DNA from: Tridacna crocea
Lineage: Eukaryota; Mollusca; Bivalvia; Cardiida; Cardiidae
NCBI GenBank assembly: GCA_943736015.1
Contig: OX031063.1
Coordinates: 46,020,672-46,084,671, forward strand
Reading direction: 5' to 3'
DNA length: 64,000 nt
Each line of letters begins with the position of its first letter. Position 1 is the stretch's first letter. The notes below the pieces were generated by a model. That model was not told the DNA's origin. It saw nothing but the letters and a program-made list of their open reading frames with translations, and made no database searches. Below, one piece after another: positions 9,801 to 24,800 of this stretch. A program made the translations under genes and the position numbers.

Positions 9801-12800
9801 CTACGAGGTGTGATCAAAAAGTTCTCAGTCCCAAGTGCTTCCGATTACCAGGGAATGAAAATCTGGTCATTACTTTTCAATATAATCCCCCTTCAAGGCA
9901 ATGCACTTAGTCCATCTCTGTTCGAGCTTGCTTATCCCTTCCAAATAGAAGTCTTTTTCCTGGTCCCCAAAGTACTCGTTCACTGCCTCTATGACGCCTT
10001 CATTGCTTCCAAACTGTGTTCCATGAAGGTTGGATTTCAATTTTGGGAATAGATAGAAGTCAGAATTGGATTTCAATTTTTAGAACAGATAGAAGTCAGA
10101 AGGGCCATATCAGGAGAATATGGGGCGGGTGAGGAAGGACTTCGAATCCGCATTCAGTCGCAGCAGTCATGGCAACTTGAGACGTGTGAGCAGGCACATG
10201 GTCCTGCAAGAGCAGAACACCTTGAGTCAATTTTGCAAGTTTGACACACTGACCTCTCTAAATACAAAAGCAATCAAGTGTGACCAAATGCTTTTTTCTC
10301 TCCAAATGACTTTCAATTAGGTAGAATGACAGACTGAACAAGATTTTTGTCCAATGAAATGCCTCGAAGCGTATCAGGCCCAGAACATTCTGATCACACC
10401 TCATATAGCTAAAACAATGCAACAAAAACCAGGCAGGAAAATATTGTTGAATAGGGAGAATATGCCTTTGGAGACCATAAAATAGATACAGGTCTCATGA
10501 TTGATTTTGCCTATTACCACACAATCCCTACTGTTGACGATCCTAGAAAGACGCCTGTGGTTACCAGCATTTTCTCCTTTTCCCACAATGTTTTCAAAAG
10601 CGTTCTATCTCAGGGTAGTAATAACCAGGAATTGTTTAGTAAAGGGGTAAGGATAGAAAACATAATGGTAATAGATGTATATGCTGGTTTGGAATAGAAT
10701 TAACAGCTCACTACAAGCTTCATCATCAAACTGTACATCTATTCTCACTGTCAACTTACCTCGCTTTTTGCCTGGATCTCCTTTCAAAGTATTGGCCTCA
10801 CTTAGCATTATAAACCCTCCAACAATAGCTGTATCTGAGTACCGAGTTAAGGATTTTATTATGTAATTAAACAGCACATTATTGAAGCTAGCATAGTTGC
10901 CTTCCACAATCCCTTTCCACATGACAAATTTCAGACTCTTCGAATATCAAAATATCTGAAGACATCAAATTTCAAAACTGGTATAAATGAGCTTACATTC
11001 AATGACAAGGTAAAAAAAACATTGTATGAAATGAAGAAAATGCTGGTTACCAACATTTTCTTCTCATAATTATTTCATGATCTTTCCCAAGATTAAACTT
11101 TTTAACAAACAATCCTTGGCTTTAACAACTCTAAAGGCCCGGTCACACTGCCCGAACTTTGCTGAAGCGTTTCTGGAGCGGTGAAAAAAAATCACCACCG
11201 CTCATAACCATTCACTACCGTTTAACAAAAGTTGGCCCCCGTTACAGCAACGCCGAATACGCTCGGCCACTGCTGGTGTTTCTCGAGGGGCCCTCCTACC
11301 GCTCCAAAAGTTTTGAGCTGCACAAAATATTGCGAGCGGTGAGGAGGGAACAATTTTCAATTTTCCGCCCCGGCAAAGTTCACCCCCGCTCCACCAACGC
11401 CCATTCAAAGTTTGGCACTGCTAGACGCAAGTTCGTGGACGCTTGGGTCCGCTAGGCCAACGCAGAAATCTTGAACGCTGGACCACCGCTACTTCGCCAG
11501 CATTGCCCGGGCGGCGATTAAACGTTGCACAGACTTTGGTGGAGCGGTTGTAAGCGTTTTACGAACAGACACGGGGTTGCTGGAACGGTGTCGGGCGTTA
11601 AAGCAGCGAGCCATGGCGGTGATGAACTTTGGTTTGCTGTTGGTATAGAGGTGTCGGAGCGGGAGCAGAATTTGGCTATAAATACGGGGAGAAATGGAAA
11701 AGGAGCTCATTTGGAATCGAGCAGCTGTTGAGTTCAGACCTCATCTATATCGAAATTGCTTAAAGTTACAGTAAAACTGTATCACCATGGATGCTGAGAG
11801 ACTTGCTATGATTGGTGCACTAGTCCAGCAGCAGAATCAGAACCTCCTCCGATTGCAACAAGCTGTTGACAGAAGGAGAAGAGAGAGAAGAAGGAGAGAC
11901 AGAGTTGTGTGGGTCAGACAGTGGATACTGAGAAGGCCTGAACATGGACTGTATGAGAAAAACTATCGACTTCTATCAAAAATCTATCAGAACTTGTATC
12001 AAAATGATCCGTTCAGCTCCGTAGTCACAAGCGGTATGCCGCTAAACCAACTTTATACCCCCGCCGAGCCGAAGCCCGCATGTGCAGAACGCCGCTATAC
12101 CAACGCTCGCGTCACCGCTGAACCAACGCTTGCTACCACTAAACAAACGCTAAAGCAACACCGGTTTCAGCGGTGCACCGCTAAGCCAACGCCCGTGTTT
12201 TCGATTTCTTTCCCATTTTGTGCGCGGTGACGAGCGTTGTTGAAATTTGGCCCCCTTCCCTACTGTTCAAGGCACGCTCCAGCAAAGTTCGGGCGGTGTG
12301 ACCGGGCCTTTTGGAAGAAGGCTTTTCAAAACATTGTGAGAAAATGCTGCTTTGAAGTATTTTATTTTCTCCCGCGATGATTCGCTTTGGCCAGGTCTAA
12401 ATTTCTGTCACCCTGTAAACAGAAAGAGTTTAAACGTTGCCTAGTTTTATCAGGCATCAATAATATCATTAAAGGATACTTAGTAACATAACCATGTATG
12501 TCTCAGCTACAAACTGCCCCTGACTACTGCCATGTATATAATGCTGTAATTAGAAAGTAAGCAAATCTACATGAACAAAATGATTAATACAGATATTAAT
12601 GATTGATTGATTGTATGGTGTTTAACGCCGTTTTCAACATTCCTTCAGTTATATCGTGGAGGTCAGTGCACCTAACCATGCATTCCTGGAGTTTCTCTTA
12701 CCAGTACTTCGCACAGTTTTCTTTCCAAGCTACTGGCTGCTTTGCCACATGATCATTGTTGAAACAATGGTCAGTGGTGGGAAAAGAATGAATCCTGTCG

Positions 12801-15800
12801 CAGTGACTATAATCGATCCTTGGAAAGTTGGCCGAGCCAAGGTCATAGCCAGGAATCGAACCCTGGATTCCATGTTCTCAAGTCCTACTTGCTACAAACT
12901 GAGCTACCAGGGCCCGGCCCTAGACATTAAAGGGGCCATAATACTCATTTTAAGCCAGTTTTAACTCATTTTATTTTTATTTTATCAAAATATAGTCATT
13001 CTTATATATATCTATGCCAAATATTGCGCCTGACGGTTGCAAGGTTGCTTAGATTACGCCAGATAGAAAATGCATTTCGCGGACTTGCGGCCTTCAATGT
13101 AAACAGACTGGTCGTTTCCGGATTTTGAATCGAAGATTTTCGATATCCGTTATACACTCTGGTAGATTTGTATGATGATCATGCAGTCTGTAACGTGACT
13201 ATATTTGACCTTGGCCTTGATGCGGTAAATAAAGGAAAATGGATGCTTCTCTGTTGCAGCCTCTATTTTTAGACGTAGATCGAGGCCTATAATTATGTAA
13301 GTTACACCGTATCCGACTCTAGGCGGAAACCAACGATAAATTTCCATGAGTCACCGCCATTGTTTATAGCTTCGATCGTCAGCCAGTTTTCTTCTGGCCA
13401 ATTTTCGGTTTTTCACACAAACCCCCATGTTTCTTTTTTCATTTACACGATATATGTCAGTAATTTATAATTATGTACACAAAGGACAGATTTCTGTACC
13501 ATTCTATTTTTCTTTTTTAAATTTAACAGCGTTTCTGCTCACCGCCTGTAGACAGGCATCTTTAAGGCTTCACCAAACAATCCCAGATTTTAATGACTTA
13601 TGGGAAAAAATTCTTTTGGAAACATTGGGGGAAAAGGAGAAAATGCTGATTACCAGCATTTTCTCCTTTTCCCACAATGTTTTCTACTCTATCAAGAACA
13701 AATGGCTCTTTAAGCAATCTATAGTTAGTCATCTGCAAATTCTTTCAATTTGGACCAGTCTGAAATTTTGAGGTTTGGTAAAGAGTTAAGTTCTGATCTT
13801 CAATTACACAAACCTTCCACTACCATTTCAACCTTTATTAACCAATCCAGGTTTCTACAACCCTACACTTTTGAGCTTTTGAAAACACAGAAGGAAAGGG
13901 GTAGCTAACAGCACATTCACAATGTTTTCTACCCTGCTTATTGATATAGTTACACTTCCTTTTTTCTAAATCAACTGTATTTGTATATATATTAGTGAGA
14001 TGAACCCCATTTATATAATGAGTAATGTGAGACATTTAAGTTAAAATCAGACTACCAATATGTGGAATATAAGAAAAACTGTGAAAATTGTAAAATAAAA
14101 AAAGTTCATGGAAAATAGTTTTTGGAAAATAATGTTGTTTGCAACCTCAATGAGTCTTTTCATTCTTCTTAAATGTAAAAGTGATGGCACTATATTCTTG
14201 TGTATGTAGCCAATTCAAACAAAATCAAAACTATTGACTCATGTGATTTTAATCATATGTACATTTTTCTGAAACAATACATTCATAGATGACAGAAGAA
14301 AATTACAGAGTAACATCCTTGTCGTGAACTAAATCATTAACACTTTACAAGTATCCCCGTGAGACACTGAAACAATATGTCTTTCGAACAAGAGAAGACA
14401 CTGTGGGTAGTGGCATTTTTCCTATTCCAACAATGTTTTCATTGCTCTCTTCCTTAACTCATTACCAAACAACAATATTTTAGGCTAGTCCAAATCGAAA
14501 GTATATGCAGACGCCAAAATAAAAGTGACTGAAAATTTGAAATTCAGTTTGTGAAAAGTAGAAAACATTGTGGGAAAAGGAGAAAATGCTGGTTACCAGC
14601 ATTTTCTCCTTTTCCCACAATGTTTTCTAAAGGCCTCTTTCTCAGGGACATCAAAAGTAAGGATTGTGTGGTAATGGGTTAAAGTCCTTAAAAAACAAAA
14701 TTGTATTGGAAAGGATTGAACTCTTTACCACACAATCCCAAGAAAGAAAGCATTTGAAAACATTGTGAGAAAAGGAGAAAATGCTGGTAACCAGCATTTT
14801 CTCCATTTCCCACAATGTTTTCTACCCTTTCCAAATCAAGTTGTAATTTTTGATTCACATTTGCTTTGTCATCTGCAAATGCTTTCAATTGGGACAAGTT
14901 CAACATTTTATTAACTCTTTACCACACGAGAAAATTTTAGACTGGTCCAAATTGAAAGCATTTGCAGACGACTAAATAAAGGTGACTAAAAAATAGAAAT
15001 TTGTTCTGGGAAGGGTAGAAAACACTGTGGAAAAAGGAGAAAATGCTGGTTACCATCATTTTCTCCTTTTCCCAAAGTATTTTCAAAAGGATTCTTTCCC
15101 AGGGGGGTCAAAAGTAGGGATTGTGTGGTGATGGGTTAAATGAATGCAATAAATGATTCAAGTTAAAGTTAATAAAGTTGGAATATATTCAAAACTTACA
15201 ATTGCCCCTGTACTTGGGTTTTTATGCATCACTGGTGGCCCTCTGATATGATTCCACATCTGTCCTGATGTCATTGCAAAGATTATTGCCTGAAATTTGA
15301 ACAGAAAAAAAAAAAGGCTCAATCAATATTCTTCTAATACCACAATGTTTCCTAACCTACCATAGACCAGTCCAAACATTTAAGTCAAATTGGATTTGTC
15401 ATCTCAAAACAAAGCCTAAGATATTGCTGTATTATTGATTTAAATGCCCACCACATGACAAAATTCTAGGCTTGTCTATAGGCTTAACCCATTACCACAC
15501 AATCCCGACTTTTAACACCCCTGTGAAAGTAGCCTTTTTGAAAAACATTGTAGGAAAAGGATAAAATGCTGGTAACCAGCATTTTCTCCTTTTCCCACGC
15601 TGTTTTCTTCCCTTCCTAAAACAAATTTCAATTCTTTTGTCACATTTGTGTCATCTGCAAATGCTTTCAATTTGGACCAATCAAAAGTTTTGTTGTTAAG
15701 GGCATTTACAGAAGACAAGCTAAAGGTAGCTGAAATGATGAAAATTGTCTTTGAAAGGGTAGAAACAATGTGGCAAAGAGAAGAAAATGCTACTAACCAG

Positions 15801-18800
15801 AATTTTTTCTTTTACTAACAGTTTTCAAAAGCCCTTTTCCTCAAGGTTGTTAAAACTCTAAATTGTGTGGTAAAGGGTTAAGGAAGCATCCAAGGTGATA
15901 TTCAAATATTTTTGCTTAATTTTTTACCATGAAAAAGATATAGATGGTCTAAATTGAAAGTATTTACACACCACAAATCAAATCTTGCTAAAGTGTGCGG
16001 TATGCCTTTGCAACGGTAGAAAACACTGTTTGGACAGTCAAAAAATGCCAATTACTAGCACTGTCTCCTTTTTTCCTACAATTGCTTTTCAAGAAGGCCT
16101 CTTTCTAAGAATTATCAAATTGCTGGGTAAAGAGTTCAGACAGGTGAATGACAAGGAAAGCTCTATTTCAACATAATTATCCTTAAAGAGATAATGGATG
16201 AAATGGAAATTCTAATCACTAAAGAAGCACATTGAAAAATTGTCTATATCACATCCGGCAGAGAGCAGGACAGAGTACATCCAAGATCAGACTTCATGTT
16301 CTGTGCAGTCTGATCTTGATCTACACTATTCATGCAAGAAAATACATTTGAGTGTTTTTTGACTACTAAAAAGCATTGACAAAGTACTATAAGAATCTTA
16401 CCAAGGCAGCAATACCCCAAACAGTTTTGTTGTACAGAAATTCCAAGTTGTTTCTCTTCAAGTAGAGCAGACCCCCAACAAGGGAGACAAGCAAGGCAAG
16501 AGCTAAAGTACCAGAATAGTTTGGTGGCCGAAACACCCTTATCTATATGAACAAAAAAAGACAATCATATCTAAAAACAAATGAATCATGCTAAAACAAA
16601 AGGGGGCTTAACTCATTACCAAACGACAATATTTTAGGCTTGTCCAAATCCATAGCAGTTGCAGATGACAAAACAAAAGTGACTGAAAATTTGAAATTTG
16701 TTTTGTGAAGGGTAGAAAACATTGTGGGAAAAGGAGAAAATGCTGATTACCAGCATTTTCTCCTTTTCCCACAATGTTTTCAAAAGGCTTCTTTCTCAGG
16801 GTTGTCAAAATTAGGGATTGTGTGGTAATGGGTTAATGCATCTACAAAGAGTATCAACCAAGGTCAGCCTATGCATTTTGATTTGGGCCAAAACTTTTCT
16901 GCTATTCATCAGTTTTCTAGAGATCAAGGACCAGTTTACACAGTGACTCAGTCAGATGGTATACAAATGGATTTCATAGATCCAAGATTATTTTACAAAA
17001 TTAGGTTATGTAAAAAACAAAATAACCTTTACCAAACCTTATGACAAAATTCTTCACTTTTGCAAAAAGCATGAGAGCATCTGCAGATGACAAATAAACT
17101 GTCGTTCAAAGCATTGGACTCTTAAGTTTAAAAGGGTGGGAAAGATTGTGGGAAAAGGAGATGCTAGTTACTTGCATTCTTCTTTTCCACAATGTTTTCA
17201 AAACGTCTTTTCCTCACATTTGTAAAATTTCTGGAATGTGTGCACACAGAGTTTTCATTGTTAGATTTTCCATTTAAATCACCAGTAGCTAGCCAATCTG
17301 CAAGCAGATTGGCTGATTGATTGACAGACTGACTGGTGTTTTACACCACTTTTAATATTGTTTAACAAATGCCCCTGCAACAACTCATATATTCATGTAT
17401 TACTTGGGTTTCATCAATACCAGGCTAGGGTTCTGAAGCGTCTTGCCCAGGGGCATAACCTGTCACCCCCCCCCCCCCCCAAAAAAAAAACAGATCCAGT
17501 GCAGCTCAATCCAATGCTTCCAGGTCATAAGTCCAACCAATGCCTCATGTAGGACTCCTAATCTGTTAGCAGAATAAACTTTAAGAAAAGTAAACAGAAA
17601 AAGGACAACCTGAATATCTGTTCTTTCCTGTACCCATCTAGCAATCTGTTCTGCAGCAAATCCAACTCTGTAATTTAAAAGAAAATTGAATCGTAAACCT
17701 TCGGCTGTTTATCACAACTCAATGACCTTTTGCGGACAGTAAAGATCCTGACCTTAGATCTACACTGTTCAGCAAATGATCAAATTAAGCTAATTTCGCA
17801 GACAGTGACATTAAAGATCCGGGATCCAAACTAAACAGTGATTTATCATACATGTATATTAGCAAAAATACCATTGAAACTGCCATGGTACAGTGCAAAT
17901 TGTCTACTGTTTAGTGAAACACGTAAATAATGGCATGATTATGTCAGCCTCTAGTCAAAATGATATCAAGTGTAAGTTTTTTCTATTCAACAAGAGGGCC
18001 ATGATGGCCCTGAAATCGCTCACCTGAGTCTATTGACCAAACATGAACCATCTAGTTTCCTAGTGACCTAGTTTTTTATCAGACATTAGCAATCATGAAG
18101 CACCTTTGAGATATCAATAAGACAAACATTCTGACCAAGTTTCATGAGTATTGGACTGAAATGTGGCCTCTACAGCATACAAAAGGTTTTTCTAAGATTT
18201 CACCAAGTGACCTAGTTTTGGACCTGACAATTACCCACTGTTAAACCCTTTTGAGACATCACCAAAACAAACATTCTGACCAAATCTGAAGAGTATCAGG
18301 CAGAAAATGTAGTCTCTAGAGTGTACACAAGGTTTTTCTAATACTTGACCCATTGACCTAGTTTTTGACTCCACATGACCCATTTTCAAACTCATTCAAG
18401 GTATCACCAGGACAAATATTATGAACAAGTTTTAGGAGTATCAGACTGAAAATGTGTCCTCCAGAGCATACAAAAAGTGTTTATAACATTTGACCTATTG
18501 ACCCAGTTTTTCACCCAACATGACCCATTTTCAAACTCATCCAAGATATTATAAAGACAAACATTCTGACTAATTTTCAAGAGTGTTGGACTGAAAATGT
18601 GGCATCCAGAGCATATACAAGGTTTTTCTAAGAATTGACCTGGTGACCTAGTTTTTAACCCCCAATGACCCATTTTCATACTCGTCTAATATGTCATCAA
18701 GGCAAACATTCTGATTAACTTACAAGAGTTTTGGACTGAAAATGTGGCCTCTAGAGCGCACAAAAGGTTTATCTAACATTTGACCTGGTGACCTAGTTTT

Positions 18801-21800
18801 TGACCCCACATGACCCATTTTCCAACTTATCCGAGATATCATCAAGACAAACATTCTGACCAACTTTCAAGAGTTAAAGTTTTGGACTGAAAATGTGGCC
18901 TGTAGAGCATACACAAGGTTTTTCTAAGATTTGACCTAGTGACTTAGTTTTTGACCTGACATGACCCATTTTCGAACTCGTCCAAGATTTCATCGAGGCA
19001 AACATCCTGACCAACTTTCATGAGTATCGGACTGAAGATGTGGCCTCTAGAGCGTACACAAGGTAAAAAGTTGACGACGGACAACGGACACAGCACGATC
19101 ACAATAGCTCACCATGAGCACTTCATGCTCAGGTAAGCTAAAAAATGGAAGCCATATTACTTCTAAAATAGCTGTGATCTTGACGTAACATTAGCTGTGA
19201 TCTGGACATTATAACAACTGTGATTTAAACATAACATCAGCTGATCTGGAAATAACAGCTGTTATCTGGACATAACATAAGCCGTATTCCAGATTAACAT
19301 CAGCTGTGATCCAGACATACTGTAACATCAGCTGATCTGGACATAACAGTTGTGATCCAGACATAACATCAGCTGTAATCCAGATATAACATCAGCTGTT
19401 ATCCAGATATAACATCAGCTGTTATCCAGATATAACATCAGCTGTAAACCGGACATATCTTCAGCTATGAACTTGGCATAATGTCAGTGGTTATCTAACA
19501 TCATAGCTCTGATTTTGTCATAACATCACATGTATCTACCACAACATCAGCTGTGATCTGAACGCAAGATACACTGGGCATTACATTGTGCAAAGGTAAA
19601 CTATAATTGTTTCCGACCTGTGTATATCCATTGTGTCTGCCTTTTTCGGTTTTCCTTTTGGTGGGAAGTGCATAAATACAGGTGCTGTGTTAATCTTCAT
19701 CTGCAAAAATAAATACATGCATATTCATTGTTTTTCCCTATATGAACAATAAAAATATAGATAAGTACTGATAATTTCCCTGACTCTGTTGATTGTTTTT
19801 TCATTAAAAACAATAGGTTGTAAGATAGCCAATGATAGGAAATCCCAACAAAATCTGAATACTTAGGAAGATGAAATAACTGTTAGGTGATAATGCCACT
19901 TTCAACATTATTTTCAGTCACAGCATTATGACATGTCGGTGTATCCAACATGCTTTCTAAAGTACTGTTCCATATGAAGTCAGGTCAATTATCTGCAGTG
20001 AGAGAGGAACAATCTCCTGCTTTAATTCAATCCAACAACATTTTGATTGGTCTACCTGAGATTAAAAGGTACATCCAATAAATTTCTTGCCCTGCTACCC
20101 ACTCAACTACCTGGTGCAGCAGAAGTTTAACATTAGGGCCCACAAACATTTACAATTAACTGTATGTACATTACCGGTAATTGTTGATGAAAAGATGGTT
20201 ACCTGAATCTCTTTCACAAATGTTTATAAGAGCATTCTTCTGGAGAGAGGTGGTGGGGATATTGATGATAAAGTGATCAATAGAGTTCAACAGTCTTGTG
20301 GCCCTAAAATGTTCACTCTTTTCCAAGTCCAAAATGAAAGCATTTGCAGACAAAAAAAAAAATTTACTTGTCTCAAAAGAAGAGCAGAAAACATTATGGG
20401 AAAAGGATAAATTGCTGGTTACCACAATGTTTTCTTTAGGCTTCTTTCTCAGGATTGTTAATAGTTGGGATTTTGTCGTAAAGAGTTAAACAAGACCACC
20501 ACTGCTGGTCCTGAAGAAATTCTGCAGTTGCTTTTTCAGTGGTTAAAAAATAAAAAAAAAACTGTCTTAAAAGCAGGACTACAGTATGTGGGTTCCAACC
20601 CTGGGCTGCCATTGCTTGTCTCTAACCCTTTACCACACAATCCCAACTTTTAACAACCCTGAAAAAGAAAACTTTTGAAAACATTGTGGGAAAAGGAGAA
20701 AATGCTGGTAACCAGCATTTTCTCTTTTTCTCACAATCTTTTCTACCCCTCCCATATTGAAACTCAACTTTTGATTCACATGTAGTTTGTAGTCTGCAAA
20801 TGCTTTCAATTTGGACTAGTCTTAAATTTTGTCATTTGGTAAAGAGTTAGATGAAAATTCTGCAGTTGCTTGATTTTCCGTGACAATTCTAAGTCAAAAA
20901 AGAGGCATAACTGTGTCACAAATACATTGATAGTTATCTGTCCCTGTTAAAGAGGCTTTCTATTCATAGTGAAGAAAAAGTCCAAGATTGGAGGAAATAT
21001 CTACAATAACTACTAAGATCTTATAAAAGGTCAAAGTTTTGAAATCTGTCAAAATTCTTGGACAGTGACACAGGCAAAGACAATACCTTGATGCTTTCTT
21101 CGAAACAGCTGAGCTATGAAATTCAGTTACTTGCATTTGTGTTCTGTATAATAATTAATAATAAACAAGTACCTAAATTTGAAAAAAAAAAAAAGTTTTT
21201 AGAGTAATAATAGATGTGAATTTTTTTCAAAATTTCTGTGGGTCAATACAGACAACAAGTGTATGAGAAGACTGCATGATTTCTCCATAAACAGCTGGAC
21301 TTAATGTTGCTTAGAAATTAACTTGATGGATAATCAGATAATCTTTTTATGTCAGATTTGACTCCAGACAGGAAACTTCCTATGATAAATATCACAAGTA
21401 AGTCATAGTGACATAATTTCTTACCTGTGAAAAAACCTCTGAACCTTCATCGAAGTCAACCATGGCAAAGAAGAGTTTGTTTGAAAACTGTTGGGAGTAC
21501 CGCCATGAGTTGGCAAGAATTGTATACTCTTCATTTGCTTGTCTAGAAAATACAAAGTGAAAGTTCATCAGTAAACAGTGCTATCAAACACCTAAATTGT
21601 TGGTTTCCATTTTACCTCTTTACCACACAATCAAGAGTTTTAACAACCCTGAGGAAAAAGCCTTCTTAACTCTTTACCACAAAATCCTGATTTTTTACAA
21701 CCCTGAGAAAGAAGTCTTTCAAAAAAGGTATGGGAAAAGCAGAAAATGATGGTAACCACCATTTTCTCCTTTTCCCACGTTATCTACCCTTCACAAAAAA

Positions 21801-24800
21801 AAATTTCAAATTTTCAGTCACTTTTATTTCACGGCGGGGAATCACGTGACACAACAACAACCACAATGACCGTTATTTGAAAAAATTCCCCGACTTCAGG
21901 TAAGAAAATCTTCAATAATTCCGTTAATACATGACCGATAGGAATTTGGTTTGAAGCAGAGAAGGCAGAAGGATTCCGGGGATTTGCTTGATGTGTTAGA
22001 TTTTTTAAACAACACCTGATAAAAAAGTTATTGATGAGCAAACAAATTTTTTACGCTGGATAATTTGTTTGCTCGTCAATAACTTTTTTATCAGGTGTTG
22101 TTTAAAAAATCTAACACATCAAGCAAATCCCCGGAGTCCTTCCGCCTTCTCTGCTTCAAACCAAATTCCAATCGGTCACGTATTAAGGGAATTATTGAAG
22201 ATTTTCTTACCTGAAGTTGGGGAATTTTTTCAATTGTTGTTGTTGTTGTGTCATGTGATTCCCCGCCGTGTTTATTTTGTCGTCTGCAAAAGCTTTCAAT
22301 TTGGACAAGCCTAAAATATTGTCGTTTGGTAATGAGTTAATAAATTCTACAAATGCAGAGTGGTGAAGCTCGAAATGCTTCACTTGTTATGACACAATCC
22401 CAAGTTTTAATGACCTAGGAGAATAAGGATTCTGAAAACATTGCTGGAATAAGAGAAAATGCTGGTAACCAGCATTTCCTCCTTTTCCCACAATTTTTTC
22501 AATCCTATCAGAGACAACAATTTTCATTTCAGCCACATTTGTCATTTGCAGATAACTTGAATTTGGACAAACCTCCACATCTGTCATTTTGATAAATATG
22601 AAATTAAAATTTCCTTCACATACTGCTATTCTTTGTTCAAATTGGCCCATAACTGAAGACTTACTTGCAAACAGAGCACTGCCTTTGTGGCTGTAAGGCT
22701 GTTAGCATGAGAACAACAGAGTAGTTTCTTGGGACACCTCGTACATATTGCTTGAACTTGTCAGCATTCAATCTAATCACTGATTTCTTGCTGTTCCATT
22801 CTACCATCTGCTGAACCCTTGCTGTTAGGCCTTCCACCTGGGCAAAAAAAAAATGCCTAGATCTAAATTCTTTCATTTCAATCTTTTACCAGACAGGCCT
22901 GAGTTTTAATGATCATGAGGTAAGAGGCTTTGGAAAACATTGTGGGAAAAGGAGAAAATCCTGGTAACCTGCATTTTCTCCCTTTCCTATGATGTTTTCT
23001 ACCCCATCTAAGACTGATATCAACATCTGGGAAACATATCATTTGTCTTCTGTAAATGCTTCTTACATCTGGTTGAGTTCAAAATTTCTGGTTGGATAAA
23101 TAGTTAAGGTAATAGACACCTGATAGAAAACAGTTCTTTCCACTAAATCATCATCCTACAAAATTTGCTATGATTAAAAATGAGTATTTTAACAAAGTCA
23201 CTTTTTTCCTTCTATGAATTATCGTTTCTAGTTCTAAAACCACTATATTCTCATTACAAAGAAAGATATTAATTTTCTCCCCTCTCAAAAAACTAATAAA
23301 AGTATCAACAAATGATTTCAAGATGTCTGTTGGTTAAAAAGGGTGACAGATGTTTCGGTAACAGACGAGTTCGGTAACGTAGACTTATAGAGTAAATCGA
23401 TTGGATGTTTCGGTAATATGTATATTGTTTTTGTTCAGTGACGTTCTTTACACCTAATCTATGGCTTTGTTTTGTTCAAACCTTTTACTTTTGCACTTTT
23501 CACCCATTTATCCCTTGATAGATAGATTCAAATCCTTTATTTTTTTCACTTTCCACCCTTTCACTTAATAGATAGGCAATCAACATGGTCAATACATACA
23601 GCATGGAAGGAGGTTCATAACATTTTTTTTTTTTTTATAAAACGTAGAGGAAATTACAAATTAAGGTTTTAAAAACGAAGGTTTGAATAAGATAAAGCCA
23701 TGCGTTGGGTGTAAAGAATGTCACGATATATAAACACTATATAATTGCCTTGTTACCGAAACATCCAATTGATTTACCATATAAGTCTATGTTACCGAAC
23801 TCGTCTGTTACCGAAACATCCGTAAATCGTTAAAAATGTGCCATGTACACAAGTATTATTCAGCAGAGTTCCCTATCACGCAAAATCATGCATAAACAAG
23901 TATAAATGAAATAAAACACATACAAAATTACAAACCTGTATATGAAATCATACACAAAAAATACAGAAGAAGATGGAACAATCACATTAATTTAAGAAAC
24001 TTGTAAGTATAAATCCATCATCTTTGAACTTTCATGCACACCTTGGGTTATCGCAGTTCTTTAATCGGGGGTGGCAGACGTTCCACTATTTAGACGTTTC
24101 CTACCGAGACATTTCCTACCAAGACGTTTCACTCCTTTTAGGTAGTGAAACGTCTTGTATTATTAATTTTATATATGCATATATTTGTTGATTCCTTCTG
24201 TATTTTTCTGTATTTTTTCTATCATTTTATGGATATAAATATGAATAAATGGAAGAATTTGTCATATTGAAACACTTTTAAAATCCAATTTCAAAGTTAT
24301 GTCCATATGTATGATTGAAGAAAGTTAAGGGTATCACACACTTCGTTTGATTACTTATAACTTAATAGTATATAATAATATTTTGTGAAAGTAAGTGTAA
24401 CAAAGATAATTTTACACCGTTGCAATGGTTGAACCGATCACTTTAATTAAGACACATCAGTCAATATTTTAAAATAACAATTAAGATCCTTTTGATGTAC
24501 CATCTACATGTATATGATTTTTACTAAATACTTGTTGTTGAAAAGCCAACACTTTCTATTTTTCCACAATGTTTCCCATCCTTTATTATCATCATAATGT
24601 CTGTTTCTTATATGATATTTGGAATTGGTGTGACTTCAAGATACCAACTGACAAAATTTTGTTATCTATATAGTTTGTTAACCCATTACCAGACAACAAA
24701 ATTTAAGACAGGTCCAAATTAAGGGAAGTTATAAACAATGTATCAAGTCTTGATTGAAAACTATGTACCTTATAGGGAAGATACATTGGGAAGTTACTTA

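Noticed and set aside
9795..10320. Plus-strand ORFs over the mariner
   Set aside because: They are antisense shadows of the transposase fragment on the minus strand.
17987..19141. CRISPR array
   Set aside because: Repeat units are directly adjacent without unique spacers, are too long (145 bp) and occur in an intron of a eukaryotic gene.
21829..22314. Two similar 70-80 residue ORFs in opposite orientations
   Set aside because: They are mirror translations of the two arms of the 441 bp palindrome, not a gene pair.
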